A program made the position numbers and the translations under genes. A DNA stretch of 64,000 nt, from contig CAVWLB010000002.1 of the NCBI GenBank assembly GCA_963755695.1, positions 1 to 64,000 on the forward strand, read 5' to 3'. Below, piece by piece: positions 38,264 through 47,158 of the stretch; within the stretch, counting starts at the first letter, position 1; the number at the start of each line of letters is the position of its first letter. The notes under the pieces are model-generated. The model saw only the letters and a program-made list of their open reading frames with translations, searched no databases and had not been told where the DNA came from. Origin of the DNA: QHWT01 sp963755695 (GTDB lineage: Bacteria; Acidobacteriota; Vicinamibacteria; Vicinamibacterales; 2-12-FULL-66-21).

Positions 38264-38817
38264 CCAGTGTTCGGAGGGAAACGCCGGCCAATGACTCCAC
38301 CCGGATGTACACGATTGGTCACTCGATCCATCCGGCGGAGCAGTTCCTGGCTCTTCTTCGGGCGCACGAAGTCCGCCAGGTCGCGGATATCAGGACCGTC
38401 CCGAAGTCGCGCCGGCAGCCGCATTTCAATCGCGATGCGCTCGAAACGTTCCTGCGCGGGCACGACATTGCGTATCGGCATTTTCCTGCACTTGGCGGAC
38501 TGCGGAAGGCTCGACCCGATTCGGTCAATACCGGTTGGCGGCACCCCGGCTTTCGTGGCTACGCGGATCACATGCAGACTGCGGAATTCTGCGCAGGCGT
38601 TGAGACATTGCTCGCATTCGCCTCGGACTCGCGCACGACCGTGATGTGCGCTGAGGCATTATGGTGGCAGTGTCATCGGCAGTTGCTTGCGGACGCACTT
38701 CTGGCGCGCGGCGTGCCTGTCTGTCACATTCTTGGCACCCGTGACGCTAAGCTCCATCATCTGAGCGACTTCGCGAGGCTCGAGAACGGCCGAGTGACCT
38801 ACCCTGGGCTGCTGTAG
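38260..38817 (+). CDS. DUF488-family protein
   Basis: 185 residues, DUF488 domain: YTIGHSIHPAEQFLALLRAH, VADIRTVPKSRRQPHFN, a central YRHFPALGGLR, and the Cys-containing TTVMCAEALWWQCHR. Function is not established for the family; members often sit near DNA repair or stress genes. The ATG overlaps the addA stop (ATGA), so it is the last gene of the operon. MYTIGHS at residue 16 is a possible alternative start. Confidence 0.9.
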   Translation: MTSVRRETPANDSTRMYTIGHSIHPAEQFLALLRAHEVRQVADIRTVPKSRRQPHFNRDALETFLRGHDIAYRHFPALGGLRKARPDSVNTGWRHPGFRGYADHMQTAEFCAGVETLLAFASDSRTTVMCAEALWWQCHRQLLADALLARGVPVCHILGTRDAKLHHLSDFARLENGRVTYPGLL

Positions 38818-39012
38818 CCTGCAGAGGTCAGCCGCAGAGGATTGTTCCCTTCGGCGGCGCCATTTCCTGCAAATGTCTGTCTTCGATGGATTTCTTTGAA
38901 AGCGGGAACCATCGCCACCGCTGCCCTGTCTAACTTGATAGCTGGCGCTAGGATTGCAGATAGGTCGGCAGCGCCTACTGCTCCGGGCGGTAGGCGGGCG
39001 GGAGGTAGCGGT

Positions 39013-39258
39013 ATGGTAGTCCCATCGGGATCGCTCAGCAGCTCCGTCAGGCCGACAGGCACCATCTTCGAGCTCGAAGCGCTCGAAGGGCTGCCGTGCG
39101 GCTGTGTCGCGGCGGCCTACCGGGCCCGTCCCTGGGACGTCGCGGTCGTCTCGCTCGAAGCGAAGGGGCCGCATTGCATTCTTGCTGGACATGCTTCCGG
39201 GCAGATTCTACGGCTTGGAGACCCTTCTGAGTTCGAGGACGAAGAGGGCGACGAATAG
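39013..39258 (+). CDS. Small protein of unknown function
   Basis: 81 residues, MVVPSGSLSSSVRPTGTIFE, then LEGLPCGCVAAAYRARPWDV and an acidic tail FEDEEGDE. A CGC pair follows a short strand. GGAGG stands 7 nt before ATG 39013. I have no family name. It is the first of a run of very small genes; the next one lies on the opposite strand, end to end. Confidence 0.6.
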   Translation: MVVPSGSLSSSVRPTGTIFELEALEGLPCGCVAAAYRARPWDVAVVSLEAKGPHCILAGHASGQILRLGDPSEFEDEEGDE

Positions 39259-39270
39259 CGCGCGCCCGCG

Positions 39271-39450
39271 TCAACGCGCCGCGCGCTCGGCAGCCCACCG
39301 CCTCGCCCGCTCTTCGGCCTCTTCTCGCGTCGCGGCTACCAGCACAACTGAGTTTTCGGGTTTACCGCTCGCATCGGCGACCCAGGCCACCCAATGGGGC
39401 CCATGTGCTTCGCTGCGAATGTCCGGCGGGCCCGGTGCGTGCGCGTTCAA
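39271..39450 (-). CDS. Very small protein of unknown function
   Basis: 59 residues from TTG 39450, with GGAG 8-9 nt upstream: LNAHAPGPPDIRSEAHGPHW, VAWVADASGKPENSVVLVAA, then a long helix TREEAEERARRWAAERAAR. The compact strand-strand-helix layout (HWVAWV, SVVLVAA, helix) looks genuine. No ATG is available in the frame, so the TTG start is an inference. No family recognised. Convergent with the preceding small gene; 12 nt separate their stops. Confidence 0.5.
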   Translation of the reverse strand: MNAHAPGPPDIRSEAHGPHWVAWVADASGKPENSVVLVAATREEAEERARRWAAERAAR

Positions 39451-39547
39451 GGGTAATTCTCCGAAGATCTTGATTGCGTATGGCTAAACCATTCCGTACA
39501 ATCCGAAGGTTTGAATCGGCCCCTCGGGCCGTGAGAGGTGCGTTTCG

Positions 39548-39769
39548 ATGGCGTTGACCTGTCCGAGCTGCGGGAACGACCGGAATTTTCTGGTCAAGAC
39601 CCTGCAGATGCACATTGTCCGGCTGGACGATGCGCGGGTGGAAGTAAATGACGAAGGCCGTCCCGCGGTCATCGAGGTCCTCTGCGACGAGTGCGAAACG
39701 GCGCTGAACTTCGAGGATTTCGACGTGGCGCTGCGCAAGGAGATGCTGCTGACGCTCGGCGCGCGCTGA
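39548..39769 (+). CDS. Small zinc-ribbon protein
   Basis: 73 residues: MALTCPSCGNDRNFLVKTLQ, then a four-strand body and LCDECETALNFEDFDVALRK. The two CxxC knuckles (CPSC, CDEC) should bind one zinc. GAGAGG lies 9 nt ahead of the ATG. Probably a binding module for nucleic acid or protein; no further function can be read. Confidence 0.75.
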   Translation: MALTCPSCGNDRNFLVKTLQMHIVRLDDARVEVNDEGRPAVIEVLCDECETALNFEDFDVALRKEMLLTLGAR

Positions 39770-39814
39770 CCCTCCAGGTCGTCCCGTCTTACGTCTTCAG
39801 GCATTTCGGTTGCA

Positions 39815-39973
39815 TTACTCGTCGTTGATTTCGGCTTCTTCCCAGTAATCGCATTCAGGGCAGATCCATTCGCGAACCGATCGCGTTGTGATCTGCCCTG
39901 TACCTGGCACGCGATCGGCCCGCTCGCGCGACACCAGACGCATCGACTCGCCGCAGAGCGGACATTCTTTCAT
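39815..39973 (-). CDS. Small zinc-ribbon protein
   Basis: 52 residues from ATG 39973: MKECPLCGESMRLVSRERAD, then SVREWICPECDYWEEAEIND. Two CxxC knuckles (CPLC, CPEC) make a zinc ribbon. A longer reading to 40015 exists, but the shorter start puts the first knuckle right at the N terminus as in relatives. Divergent from the DnaJ-like gene. Function unknown. Confidence 0.7.
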   Translation of the reverse strand: MKECPLCGESMRLVSRERADRVPGTGQITTRSVREWICPECDYWEEAEINDE

Positions 39974-40056
39974 AACGTACAAACTACCATTGACTTGCCG
40001 AGATCGGTGCGGCATCGTTGCTGCAGCACCGATCCAGCGATGGATCGTTGTCGACC

Positions 40057-40563
40057 ATGAGGGATTACTACGACGTCCTCGGCGTTTCGCCTGATGCTGG
40101 CGCGGACGAAATCAAGCGCGCCCACCGCCAGCTGACGCGCCGGTATCACCCGGACATTTCGGGTGAGGAGGTGGCGGGGTGCGTCGTGGACTGTCTGGCC
40201 GACGAAGTCGCCATCGATTTTCCATCGATCAGCACCGTCCTGGACCGGATGCGCCATGCGTTTTTCGGCGACCGACAAGATCGTCGTGTGCCTGACGTTC
40301 TTGTAACGCCCCAGGAGGCCTTCTGGGGGGCCACCGTCCCGATTGCGCTGCCGATCCGGCGGATCTGCGCCGACTGCGGCGGCCGGGGTGAAGTCTGGAA
40401 CGACTGGTGCCCGGTCTGCGGCGGCGGTGGCGATTTGCCGGCCCGTCACCAAGTCCGGTTGAGAATCCCGGCCGGCGTTCACGACGGCACCTGCGTCCGG
40501 TTCCGCCTCGCAGGCCCCGGCATTCCAGAGACGATCATCGACGCCCGCATCGTCGTTCGATAG
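40057..40563 (+). CDS. Mini-DnaJ: short J domain, one CxxCxG pair and a C-terminal domain
   Basis: 168 residues. The J domain starts MRDYYDVLGVSPDAGADEIK and contains HPD in RRYHPDIS, so DnaK stimulation is possible, but helices III-IV are replaced by unrelated sequence (VDCLADEVAIDFPSISTVLD). Then come two CxxCxG knuckles (CADCGGRG, CPVCGGGG), half the four of classical DnaJ, and a short CTD-like end (VRLRIPAGVHDGTCVRFRLA). A true DnaJ has about 370 residues, so this is a strongly reduced co-chaperone. ATG 40057 is the first start before the J domain. Divergent from a zinc-ribbon gene. Confidence 0.8.
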   Translation: MRDYYDVLGVSPDAGADEIKRAHRQLTRRYHPDISGEEVAGCVVDCLADEVAIDFPSISTVLDRMRHAFFGDRQDRRVPDVLVTPQEAFWGATVPIALPIRRICADCGGRGEVWNDWCPVCGGGGDLPARHQVRLRIPAGVHDGTCVRFRLAGPGIPETIIDARIVVR

Positions 40564-40653
40564 ACTTGAGAGAACGTTCGGTGGAGCGGCCGCTCCGCTT
40601 GTCCGGCCGCTGAATCTCGAGCGTTGACCCCGGTCAGGGCTGCAACCTCATTC

Positions 40654-41031
40654 ATGCACTCTCACGTCAAGTTGCTCGGCATGCTCCAGCTCGCCTGGGG
40701 CGCGATGGGTCTGCTGCTCGGCGGGTCGCTGTTCCTGCTCGCCGCGGGAGCGGCGGCGATTGCCCGCACGGAACCCGGCGATCCATGGACGGCAATATTC
40801 ACCGCGCTCCTGTTCGTCCTCTTTGCGGGAGCGGTGGGCGTCAGCGGATGGGCCAATGCATGGGCGGGTCAGGGCCTGCAGCAGTATCGCTCGCAGTCAC
40901 GTATCTTTACCCTCGCGCTCGCGGTGCTGAACCTGTTCGTGCTGCCTTTTGGTACCGCGCTCGCGATTTATGCCTTCTGGGTGCTGCTGCACAATGACGC
41001 GCGCGCGTTGTTCGAGACGCGTGCCGCATGA
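40654..41031 (+). CDS. Small membrane protein
   Basis: 125 residues with four hydrophobic helices: LLGMLQLAWGAMGLLLGGSL, FLLAAGAAAIA, IFTALLFVLFAGAVGVSG and IFTLALAVLNLFVLPFGTAL. No catalytic residues or known family. The stop overlaps the start of the DUF4870-like gene (ATGA), so the two are translationally coupled. Confidence 0.75.
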   Translation: MHSHVKLLGMLQLAWGAMGLLLGGSLFLLAAGAAAIARTEPGDPWTAIFTALLFVLFAGAVGVSGWANAWAGQGLQQYRSQSRIFTLALAVLNLFVLPFGTALAIYAFWVLLHNDARALFETRAA

Positions 41032-41375
41032 GGCCGATGTTGCCGCTGCACACGGAGAAAACCTCAACCGGACTCGACGCCAACGTTGCGGCGGCGTTGA
41101 GTTATCTGTTCGGATTCGTGACCGGCGCCGTGTTCCTGATTCTCGAAAAGAGGGACCGGTTCGTTCGGTTCCACGCCATGCAGTCGGCGCTGGCGTTCGG
41201 CGGGATTACCGTGGGCTGGCTGTTGCTGAGTGCGATTCCGCTGGTCGGGCTGCTCGCGTGGCTGCTCATCATTCCTGCCTCCGCCATCCTGTGGCTCGTC
41301 CTCATGTTCAAGGCCTATCAGGGCGAGGAATTCAAGCTGCCAATCGTCGGACAGATCGCGGCGGATAGAATCTAG
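41028..41375 (+). CDS. DUF4870-type membrane protein
   Basis: 115 residues. Three helices: NVAAALSYLFGFVTGAVFLI, FGGITVGWLLLSAIPLVGLL and WLLIIPASAILWLVLMFKAY, with the family landmarks EKRDRFVRFHAMQS between the first two and a short cytoplasmic end with GEEFKLPIVG. Function of DUF4870 is not known. Overlaps the previous membrane gene by 4 nt; Mrp follows after 42 nt. Confidence 0.85.
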   Translation: MRPMLPLHTEKTSTGLDANVAAALSYLFGFVTGAVFLILEKRDRFVRFHAMQSALAFGGITVGWLLLSAIPLVGLLAWLLIIPASAILWLVLMFKAYQGEEFKLPIVGQIAADRI

Positions 41376-41417
41376 TACGCGGCGCGTCCAAAGACGCGCC
41401 CTACACGTTGGTGATTT

Positions 41418-42497
41418 GTGATTTCTGAAAACGTAGTGCTCGATGCGTTGCGGGCCGTGAAGGATCCGGACCTCAATCGCGATATCGTCTCGCTGAAATT
41501 CATCAAGAACCTCCGCATCGATGGCGGGGCGATCGCATTCACGATTGAGCTGACTACCCACGCGTGTCCGGTGAAGGACCAGATGCGCGATCAGGCGCGC
41601 GATATCGTGTCGCGGCTGCCGGGCGTGACCTCGGTAGACGTCACCATGACGGCGCAGGTCCGCCAGAACCTCGGGCCGGACTGGAACAAGCAGCCGGTGG
41701 CCGGCGTGCGCAACGTCATTGCCGTCGGAGCGGGTAAGGGGGGCGTCGGGAAGACCACTGTCAGCGTCAATCTCGCGATTGCGCTGAGCCAGGCGGGTGC
41801 GCGCGTCGCGATGATCGACGGCGACGTCTACGGACCGAACGTCCCAATCATGCTCGGGATCAAGACCCAGTTGACGACCGACGGCCAGAAGATCGTTCCT
41901 GCGGAGCAGTACGGCATCCAACTCGTGTCGATGGGGTTCCTTACCCAGGACGACGCTCCCGTCATCTGGCGCGGTCCAATGCTGCACGGCGTCGTCCAGC
42001 AGTTCTTTCGCGAAGTCGCGTGGAAGGACGTCGACTACCTGATCGTCGATCTGCCGCCGGGAACCGGCGACATTGCCCTCAGTCTGAGCCAAAGCGTCCC
42101 GGTCGCAGGCGCCGTCGTCGTGACAACGCCGCAGACGGTGTCGCTGGCGGACACTCGCCGCGCGGTCAAGATGTACGAAAAGCTGAACGTGCCGCCGCTC
42201 GGGCTCATCGAGAACATGAGCCATTTCGTCTGCCCGAGCTGTCAGACCGAGAGCGATATTTTCGGGAAGGGAGGCGGCCAGGCGCTGGCGACGGAAATGG
42301 GAGTGCCGTTTCTCGGACGAATTCCAATCTACCAGCCGATCCGGATTGGCGGCGACACCGGCGTCCCCATCGTCGTCGGCGAGCCGAAGTCGGTGGCAGC
42401 CGCCGCGTTCCGCGCCGCGGCATCGCAGCTTGCCGCGCAGTTGTCGATCTCGAGCTTCAAGCAGAAAACAGCGATTCCTTTGCTGCCTGTCAGGTAA
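41418..42497 (+). CDS. Mrp/ApbC-type iron-sulfur cluster carrier ATPase
   Basis: 359 residues. An N-terminal DUF59/MIP18 domain (VLDALRAVKDPDLNRDIVSL, with THACPVKDQM) is followed by the deviant Walker A GKGGVGKTT of the MinD/Mrp class, GDVYGPN, and VDYLIVDLPPGTGD. The carrier CxxC is in HFVCPSCQTESDIFG. It is thought to carry [4Fe-4S] clusters to target enzymes. The start is GTG 41418 with a weak ribosome site. Confidence 0.93.
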   Translation: MISENVVLDALRAVKDPDLNRDIVSLKFIKNLRIDGGAIAFTIELTTHACPVKDQMRDQARDIVSRLPGVTSVDVTMTAQVRQNLGPDWNKQPVAGVRNVIAVGAGKGGVGKTTVSVNLAIALSQAGARVAMIDGDVYGPNVPIMLGIKTQLTTDGQKIVPAEQYGIQLVSMGFLTQDDAPVIWRGPMLHGVVQQFFREVAWKDVDYLIVDLPPGTGDIALSLSQSVPVAGAVVVTTPQTVSLADTRRAVKMYEKLNVPPLGLIENMSHFVCPSCQTESDIFGKGGGQALATEMGVPFLGRIPIYQPIRIGGDTGVPIVVGEPKSVAAAAFRAAASQLAAQLSISSFKQKTAIPLLPVR

Positions 42498-42501
42498 GTC
42501 T

Positions 42502-42557
42502 GGCTCACGGCTCACGGCTCACGGCTCACGGCTCACGGCTCACGGCTCACGGCTCAT
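42502..42557. repeat. GGCTCAC tandem repeat (8 units of 7 bp)
   Basis: Seven perfect GGCTCAC units and a final GGCTCAT, 56 bp, between mrp and the GGT gene. The following ~50 nt hold several TGAGCC words (reverse complement of GGCTCA), so head and tail can pair into long hairpins. A related, shorter array lies at 47159-47186. Confidence 0.9.
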
Positions 42558-42649
42558 GCGGGTTATGGCCTGAGCCGGCCTGAGCCTTGAGCCATAAGCC
42601 ATGAGCCTTTTCATGTACGAATGGGCGAGATTGCCGATAGGATTCAAGT

Positions 42650-44476
42650 GTGATCCCTGGACCGTTTTTGTTGCGAGTGACGGCGGCATGCCTGCTCGGT
42701 GGCGCGGTGCTTGCCGCCCAACCGCCGATGCCGACGCCGACGCGTACGGTTCGGTCTGAAATCCGTGCGGAACATGGCGTCGTCGCGGCCGGACGCACGT
42801 TCACCGTCGATGCGGGGGCCCGCGTGCTGGCTTCGGGCGGCAACGCCATCGATGCTGGCGTCGCGTCGATCTTTGCGGCGGCCGTCGTCGAAATCTCTCA
42901 CTTCGGCCTCGGCGGAGAGGCCCCGATCATCATTTATTCGGCTCGCGATCGGAAAGTGGCGGTCGTCAACGGGCAGGGGCCGGCACCACGCGCGGCGACG
43001 CCGCAGTTGTTTTCCGGCAAGTCCGTCATCCCCGGCAACGGTCCGCTCGGCGCGACCGTTCCGGCGGCCGTCGATTCCGCTTCAATCGCGCTCGCGCAGT
43101 ACGGTACGAAGTTGCTCGCCGATGTGCTCGCGCCAGCCATCGAACTCGCCGACGGCTTTCCGATGTACGAGTTCCTCCATCACTATCTCGAGACCGAGCG
43201 CGCGGCCACCGAGATCTACACGTGGTCGAAGAGCACCTATTATCCCGACGGCCGGATTACGCCGGTCGGTGAGACATTCCGGCAGCCGAATCTTGCCGCG
43301 ACGCTGCGAGCGATGGCGGCGGGCGAGAAAGACGCGCTGGCCCACGGTGCGACGCGCGAGGCAGCCATCACATCAGGCCGCGACGTCTTCTACAAGGGGC
43401 CTATCGCGCACGAGATGACGTCTGCCGTTCGGGAAGCAGGCGGGGTGATGACGGAGGAGGATCTGGCCTCGTATCACGGTCGCGTCGAAGCGCCGACAGT
43501 CGCGCCGTATCGCGGCTACGAGATCTACAAGGCGGGTTTCTGGACCCAGGGGCCGGTTCTGCTGCAGACGCTCCGCATCCTGCAGGGTTTCGATCTGCAC
43601 GCGATGGGGCAGGGGTCGGCGGACGCTCTGCACACCACGGTCGAAGCAATCAAGCTCGCCTATGCCGACCGCGACCGTTATTACGGCGACCCGGACTTCG
43701 CGCGCGTTCCGGGAGAGATGCTGCTCTCTGAGCCCTATGCCAGGATACGGCGCGCGCTGATCGATGGACATCGCGCCAGCCTGGAGCAGCGGCCCGGCGA
43801 TCCGATTCGCGGTACTGCGGAGTTGCCGCCAGCGCCCGTCGGTTCGGCGGCAGCGCCCGCGATCAGGTCAGGGCCGGTCAAGGAACCAGGCGACACGACG
43901 TCGGTCCAGGTGGCCGATGCGCAAGGCAACCTGTTCTCCGCCACGCCAAGCTCGGGATGGCTGCTCGGTGGGGCGTTCGTCGCCGGACGGACCGGCGTGC
44001 CGATGAGCAATCGCATGCAGGCGTTCAATCTCGACGCCGCGAGCCCGAACGTCGTAGCCGGCGGAAAGCGCCCACGCACCACTCTAACCCCGACGATCGT
44101 TTTGAAGGACGGCCGACCGTTCCTGGCCATCGGCACACCGGGTGGCGACAGTCAGGATCAACAGATCCTGCTCGTCCTGCTGAACATCATCGATTTCGGG
44201 ATGGATGTGCAGGCAGCGATCGAAGCGCCCCGCGTCAACTCACTGCACCCGGTCAGCTCGTTCGAGGAACATCAGGCGTCGCCGGGCGTGCTCGAAGCGG
44301 AGGCGACGCTGTCTCCGGCGGTGATCGCCGAGCTCACGGCGCGCGGTCACGTCCTGCGGATGCGGCCGGCCAACGGGATCTCCACTGGAGTGGTCGCGGC
44401 GGGGATCGATCCAACAACCGGACGCCTCCGCGGCGGCGCGGATCTCAGGCGCGAACGCGCACTGGTGGCCTGGTGA
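42650..44476 (+). CDS. Gamma-glutamyltranspeptidase, exported
   Basis: 608 residues with signal peptide (FLLRVTAACLLGGAVLAAQP). Processed into two subunits by self-cleavage at the Thr in GDTTSVQVAD (about residue 416), which becomes the N-terminal nucleophile. Other family landmarks: VDAGARVLASGGNAIDAGVA near the N terminus, GLGGEAPIIIYS and GSPGGD-type loop as GTPGGDSQDQQIL. Cleaves gamma-glutamyl bonds, e.g. of glutathione, in the periplasm. GTG start at 42650. Its stop overlaps the first M16 peptidase start, so at least three genes are coupled. Confidence 0.92.
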   Translation: MIPGPFLLRVTAACLLGGAVLAAQPPMPTPTRTVRSEIRAEHGVVAAGRTFTVDAGARVLASGGNAIDAGVASIFAAAVVEISHFGLGGEAPIIIYSARDRKVAVVNGQGPAPRAATPQLFSGKSVIPGNGPLGATVPAAVDSASIALAQYGTKLLADVLAPAIELADGFPMYEFLHHYLETERAATEIYTWSKSTYYPDGRITPVGETFRQPNLAATLRAMAAGEKDALAHGATREAAITSGRDVFYKGPIAHEMTSAVREAGGVMTEEDLASYHGRVEAPTVAPYRGYEIYKAGFWTQGPVLLQTLRILQGFDLHAMGQGSADALHTTVEAIKLAYADRDRYYGDPDFARVPGEMLLSEPYARIRRALIDGHRASLEQRPGDPIRGTAELPPAPVGSAAAPAIRSGPVKEPGDTTSVQVADAQGNLFSATPSSGWLLGGAFVAGRTGVPMSNRMQAFNLDAASPNVVAGGKRPRTTLTPTIVLKDGRPFLAIGTPGGDSQDQQILLVLLNIIDFGMDVQAAIEAPRVNSLHPVSSFEEHQASPGVLEAEATLSPAVIAELTARGHVLRMRPANGISTGVVAAGIDPTTGRLRGGADLRRERALVAW

Positions 44477-45783
44477 ACATCGACTTCACGAAACACACGC
44501 TCGCTAACGGCCTCGACGTGCTGGTCCACGAGGATCATGGCGTTCCGATCGTGGCCGTGAACGTCTGGTATCACGTCGGATCGAAAAACGAGGTGCCCGG
44601 CCGTACCGGATTTGCACACCTGTTCGAGCACTTGATGTTCGAGGGCTCGCAGCACTACGACCGGGGGTACTTCCATCCCCTGCAGGAAGCGGGCGCGTCG
44701 TTGAACGGCTCGACCAATGCCGACCGGACGAACTATTGGGAGGTCGTGCCGACCAACGCGCTGGAGCTCGCGTTGTGGATGGAATCGGATCGCATGGGCT
44801 ATCTCCTGCCGGCGCTGACCGATGCAAAATTCGAGAACCAGCGGGATGTCGTCCTCAACGAGCGCCGGCAGAACTACGAGAACCGTCCCTACGGTCTCGC
44901 CGGCATGGCCATCGTCTCGGCTTTGTATCCGGAGGATCATCCTTACCACTGGCTTACCATTGGCGCCGCCGCCGATCTCCACGCGGCGCGGCTCGACGAT
45001 GTGCGCGCGTTCTTCCAGACCTACTATCATCCGGCGAATGCCTCGCTGGCGCTCGCCGGAGACGTCGATGTGAACATGGCAATGACGCTCGCCGAAACCT
45101 ATTTCGCCGAGATCCCCGGCGCGATGCGGCCGGGTCCGGTCCAGGTCGCCGATCCGGTTCCGGCCATGCAGGAAAGGCGGCTCGTGCTGGAAGACCGCGT
45201 CGAGCTGCCGCGTCTCTACCTTGCGTGGCATTCGCCGGCGCTTTTCTCGGACGGCGATGCCGAGCTCGATCTGTTTGCCGATCTGCTCGGCAATGGGAAG
45301 ACGTCGCGGCTGTATCGTGCGCTCGTGTACGAGCAGCGCATTGCCACCGAGGTAGCCGCGTCGCAGAATTCGCGCGAGCTTGGCAGCTTCTTCCAGGTCG
45401 TGGCGACGGCCGCCCACGGCCGCACCTTGGCCGAGGTGGACCGCGCGATTACCCGCGAGATCGCCACGCTCGTCGACAAGGGACCAACCAAGGCGGAACT
45501 CGAACGGTGCCTCGTGCAGGCGGAGGCGCATTTCATCTATCGTCTGCAGACCGTCGGCGGCTTTGGCGGGAAGTCCGATCAACTGAACGCCTACAACACT
45601 TTTCTTGGCGAGCCAGATTTCTTCGAGCGAGATTTGCAACGCTATCGCGGCGCGTCGGCGGAAGCGCTGCGTCAGCATGGCGAACGCTGTCTCGTCGCGA
45701 ATCGCCGCGTTGCCTTGAGTGTCGTGCCCCGTGGCCGTCTCGGGCTGGCGCTCGAAGGCTCACGTCCGGTGACCGTGTCGTGA
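44473..45783 (+). CDS. M16 zinc peptidase, catalytic member
   Basis: 436 residues of the pitrilysin/processing peptidase family. The inverted zinc motif HxxEH is present in HLFEHLMFEG, with the third ligand Glu expected in VLNERRQNYENRPYG. The usual second domain (RLVLEDRVELPRLYLAWHSP) is present. No signal peptide. Works with the next gene, which is the partner lacking the zinc site. GTG 44473 overlaps the GGT stop. Substrates are probably peptides; relatives process or degrade small proteins. Confidence 0.92.
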   Translation: MNIDFTKHTLANGLDVLVHEDHGVPIVAVNVWYHVGSKNEVPGRTGFAHLFEHLMFEGSQHYDRGYFHPLQEAGASLNGSTNADRTNYWEVVPTNALELALWMESDRMGYLLPALTDAKFENQRDVVLNERRQNYENRPYGLAGMAIVSALYPEDHPYHWLTIGAAADLHAARLDDVRAFFQTYYHPANASLALAGDVDVNMAMTLAETYFAEIPGAMRPGPVQVADPVPAMQERRLVLEDRVELPRLYLAWHSPALFSDGDAELDLFADLLGNGKTSRLYRALVYEQRIATEVAASQNSRELGSFFQVVATAAHGRTLAEVDRAITREIATLVDKGPTKAELERCLVQAEAHFIYRLQTVGGFGGKSDQLNAYNTFLGEPDFFERDLQRYRGASAEALRQHGERCLVANRRVALSVVPRGRLGLALEGSRPVTVS

Positions 45784-47153
45784 GACGAGCGGATCGTACG
45801 CGGTTGCCGGCTCGCGGATCGGAGAGGCCGTTCAGGTTTCCAGAGATCCAGCGCCACACCTTGGAGACCGGTCTTCGCATCTGCACCGTCGAGCACCGGC
45901 AGGTGCCGCTCGTGAGCGTGCTGTTGCTGGTACCGGCGGGGGCGGCCGCCGATCCCGCGGACCGACCCGGACTCGCGGCGATCACCGCAGACATGCTCGA
46001 CGAAGGCAGCGGCGATCGTTCCGCGCTCGACGTTCACGAAGCGCTCGGCCGGATAGGGGCGCAGCTCGATACCGACGTCGGTCACGACGCCACCGTCATC
46101 GGACTGACGACGCTCGAACGATTTCTCGACAAAGGGTTGGAGCTCGTCGCCGATATGGTCATGCGGCCAAGGTTCGAGCAGCGTGAGTTCGATCGCGTGC
46201 GCGATCTGCGGCTGCATCGACTGCTCCAGCTCCGCGACCTGCCGCCGGCGCTCGCCGATCGCGTTTTTGCGCAGCTCCTGTATCGCAATCATCCGTACGG
46301 TCATCTCCCGATTGGATCGGAAGGCTCGCTGCGGGCGATGACCGTCCGCGAGATCACCGCCTTCCACCGGCGCGCATTCAGTGCCGCTCGGGCGACGGTG
46401 ATCGCGGTCGGCGACGGCTCGCACGACACGCTGGCGGCGGCAGCCGAAAGGGCGTTCGAGGTGTGGAAGCCGCCGGCCGACGCCGATGCCCCTCCGGATC
46501 CCGAAACATTCACCCCTCCAGTGCCGCCGGCCAATCGCCTGGCAATCGTGCACCGTCCGGCAGCCGCGCAGTCGGAACTACGCATCGGCCACGTGGCGCT
46601 TTCACGCGCGACGCCGGATTATCACGCCGCGCTCGTCCTCAACATGGTCCTCGGCGGACAGTTCGTCAGCCGGATCAACATGAATCTGCGCGAGGACAAG
46701 GGCTACACCTACGGTGCCCGAACGACCTTCGAGTTCCGTCGTGCTCCTGGACCGTTCGTGCTGCAGGCCAGCGTGCAGTCGGATGTGACGGCAGACGCGG
46801 TGCGCGAGGCGCTCGCCGAAGTGCGCGCGATTCGCACCGATCGCCCCGTCACCCGGGAGGAGCTGGAGCTGGGACGCGCTGCGCTGACTCGCGGCTATCC
46901 CCGGAACTTCGAGACCGCCGATCAGATCGCCCGGGCGGTGGCGCAGCTCGCGCTTTACGGATTGCCGGACGACTACTTCACGACCTTTGTACCCAAGATG
47001 CTGGCGCTCGACGAGAAGATGGTCACCCGCGCCGCGGAAGCACACATCGATCCGTCTCGCTTGCTCACCGTCATCGTGGGAGACCGCGAGAAGCTGTCGC
47101 CGTCGCTCGCAGCCCTGGAACTGGGGGATGCCTCGGAAGTCGCGGTGGGATGA
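45780..47153 (+). CDS. M16 peptidase, non-catalytic partner
   Basis: 457 residues of the M16 family. The position of HxxEH is occupied by ITADMLDEGSGDRSALDVHE, so zinc ligands are absent. The second-domain landmark NMNLREDKGYTYGARTTFEF is intact, as in non-catalytic subunits that form the peptide chamber. GTG 45780 overlaps the catalytic gene stop (GTGA), giving translational coupling and a likely 1:1 complex. Confidence 0.9.
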   Translation: MRRADRTRLPARGSERPFRFPEIQRHTLETGLRICTVEHRQVPLVSVLLLVPAGAAADPADRPGLAAITADMLDEGSGDRSALDVHEALGRIGAQLDTDVGHDATVIGLTTLERFLDKGLELVADMVMRPRFEQREFDRVRDLRLHRLLQLRDLPPALADRVFAQLLYRNHPYGHLPIGSEGSLRAMTVREITAFHRRAFSAARATVIAVGDGSHDTLAAAAERAFEVWKPPADADAPPDPETFTPPVPPANRLAIVHRPAAAQSELRIGHVALSRATPDYHAALVLNMVLGGQFVSRINMNLREDKGYTYGARTTFEFRRAPGPFVLQASVQSDVTADAVREALAEVRAIRTDRPVTREELELGRAALTRGYPRNFETADQIARAVAQLALYGLPDDYFTTFVPKMLALDEKMVTRAAEAHIDPSRLLTVIVGDREKLSPSLAALELGDASEVAVG

Positions 47154-47158
47154 AGGAT

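Noticed and set aside
42502..42557. CRISPR array
   Set aside because: Units are 7 bp and contiguous with no spacers; it is a simple tandem repeat.
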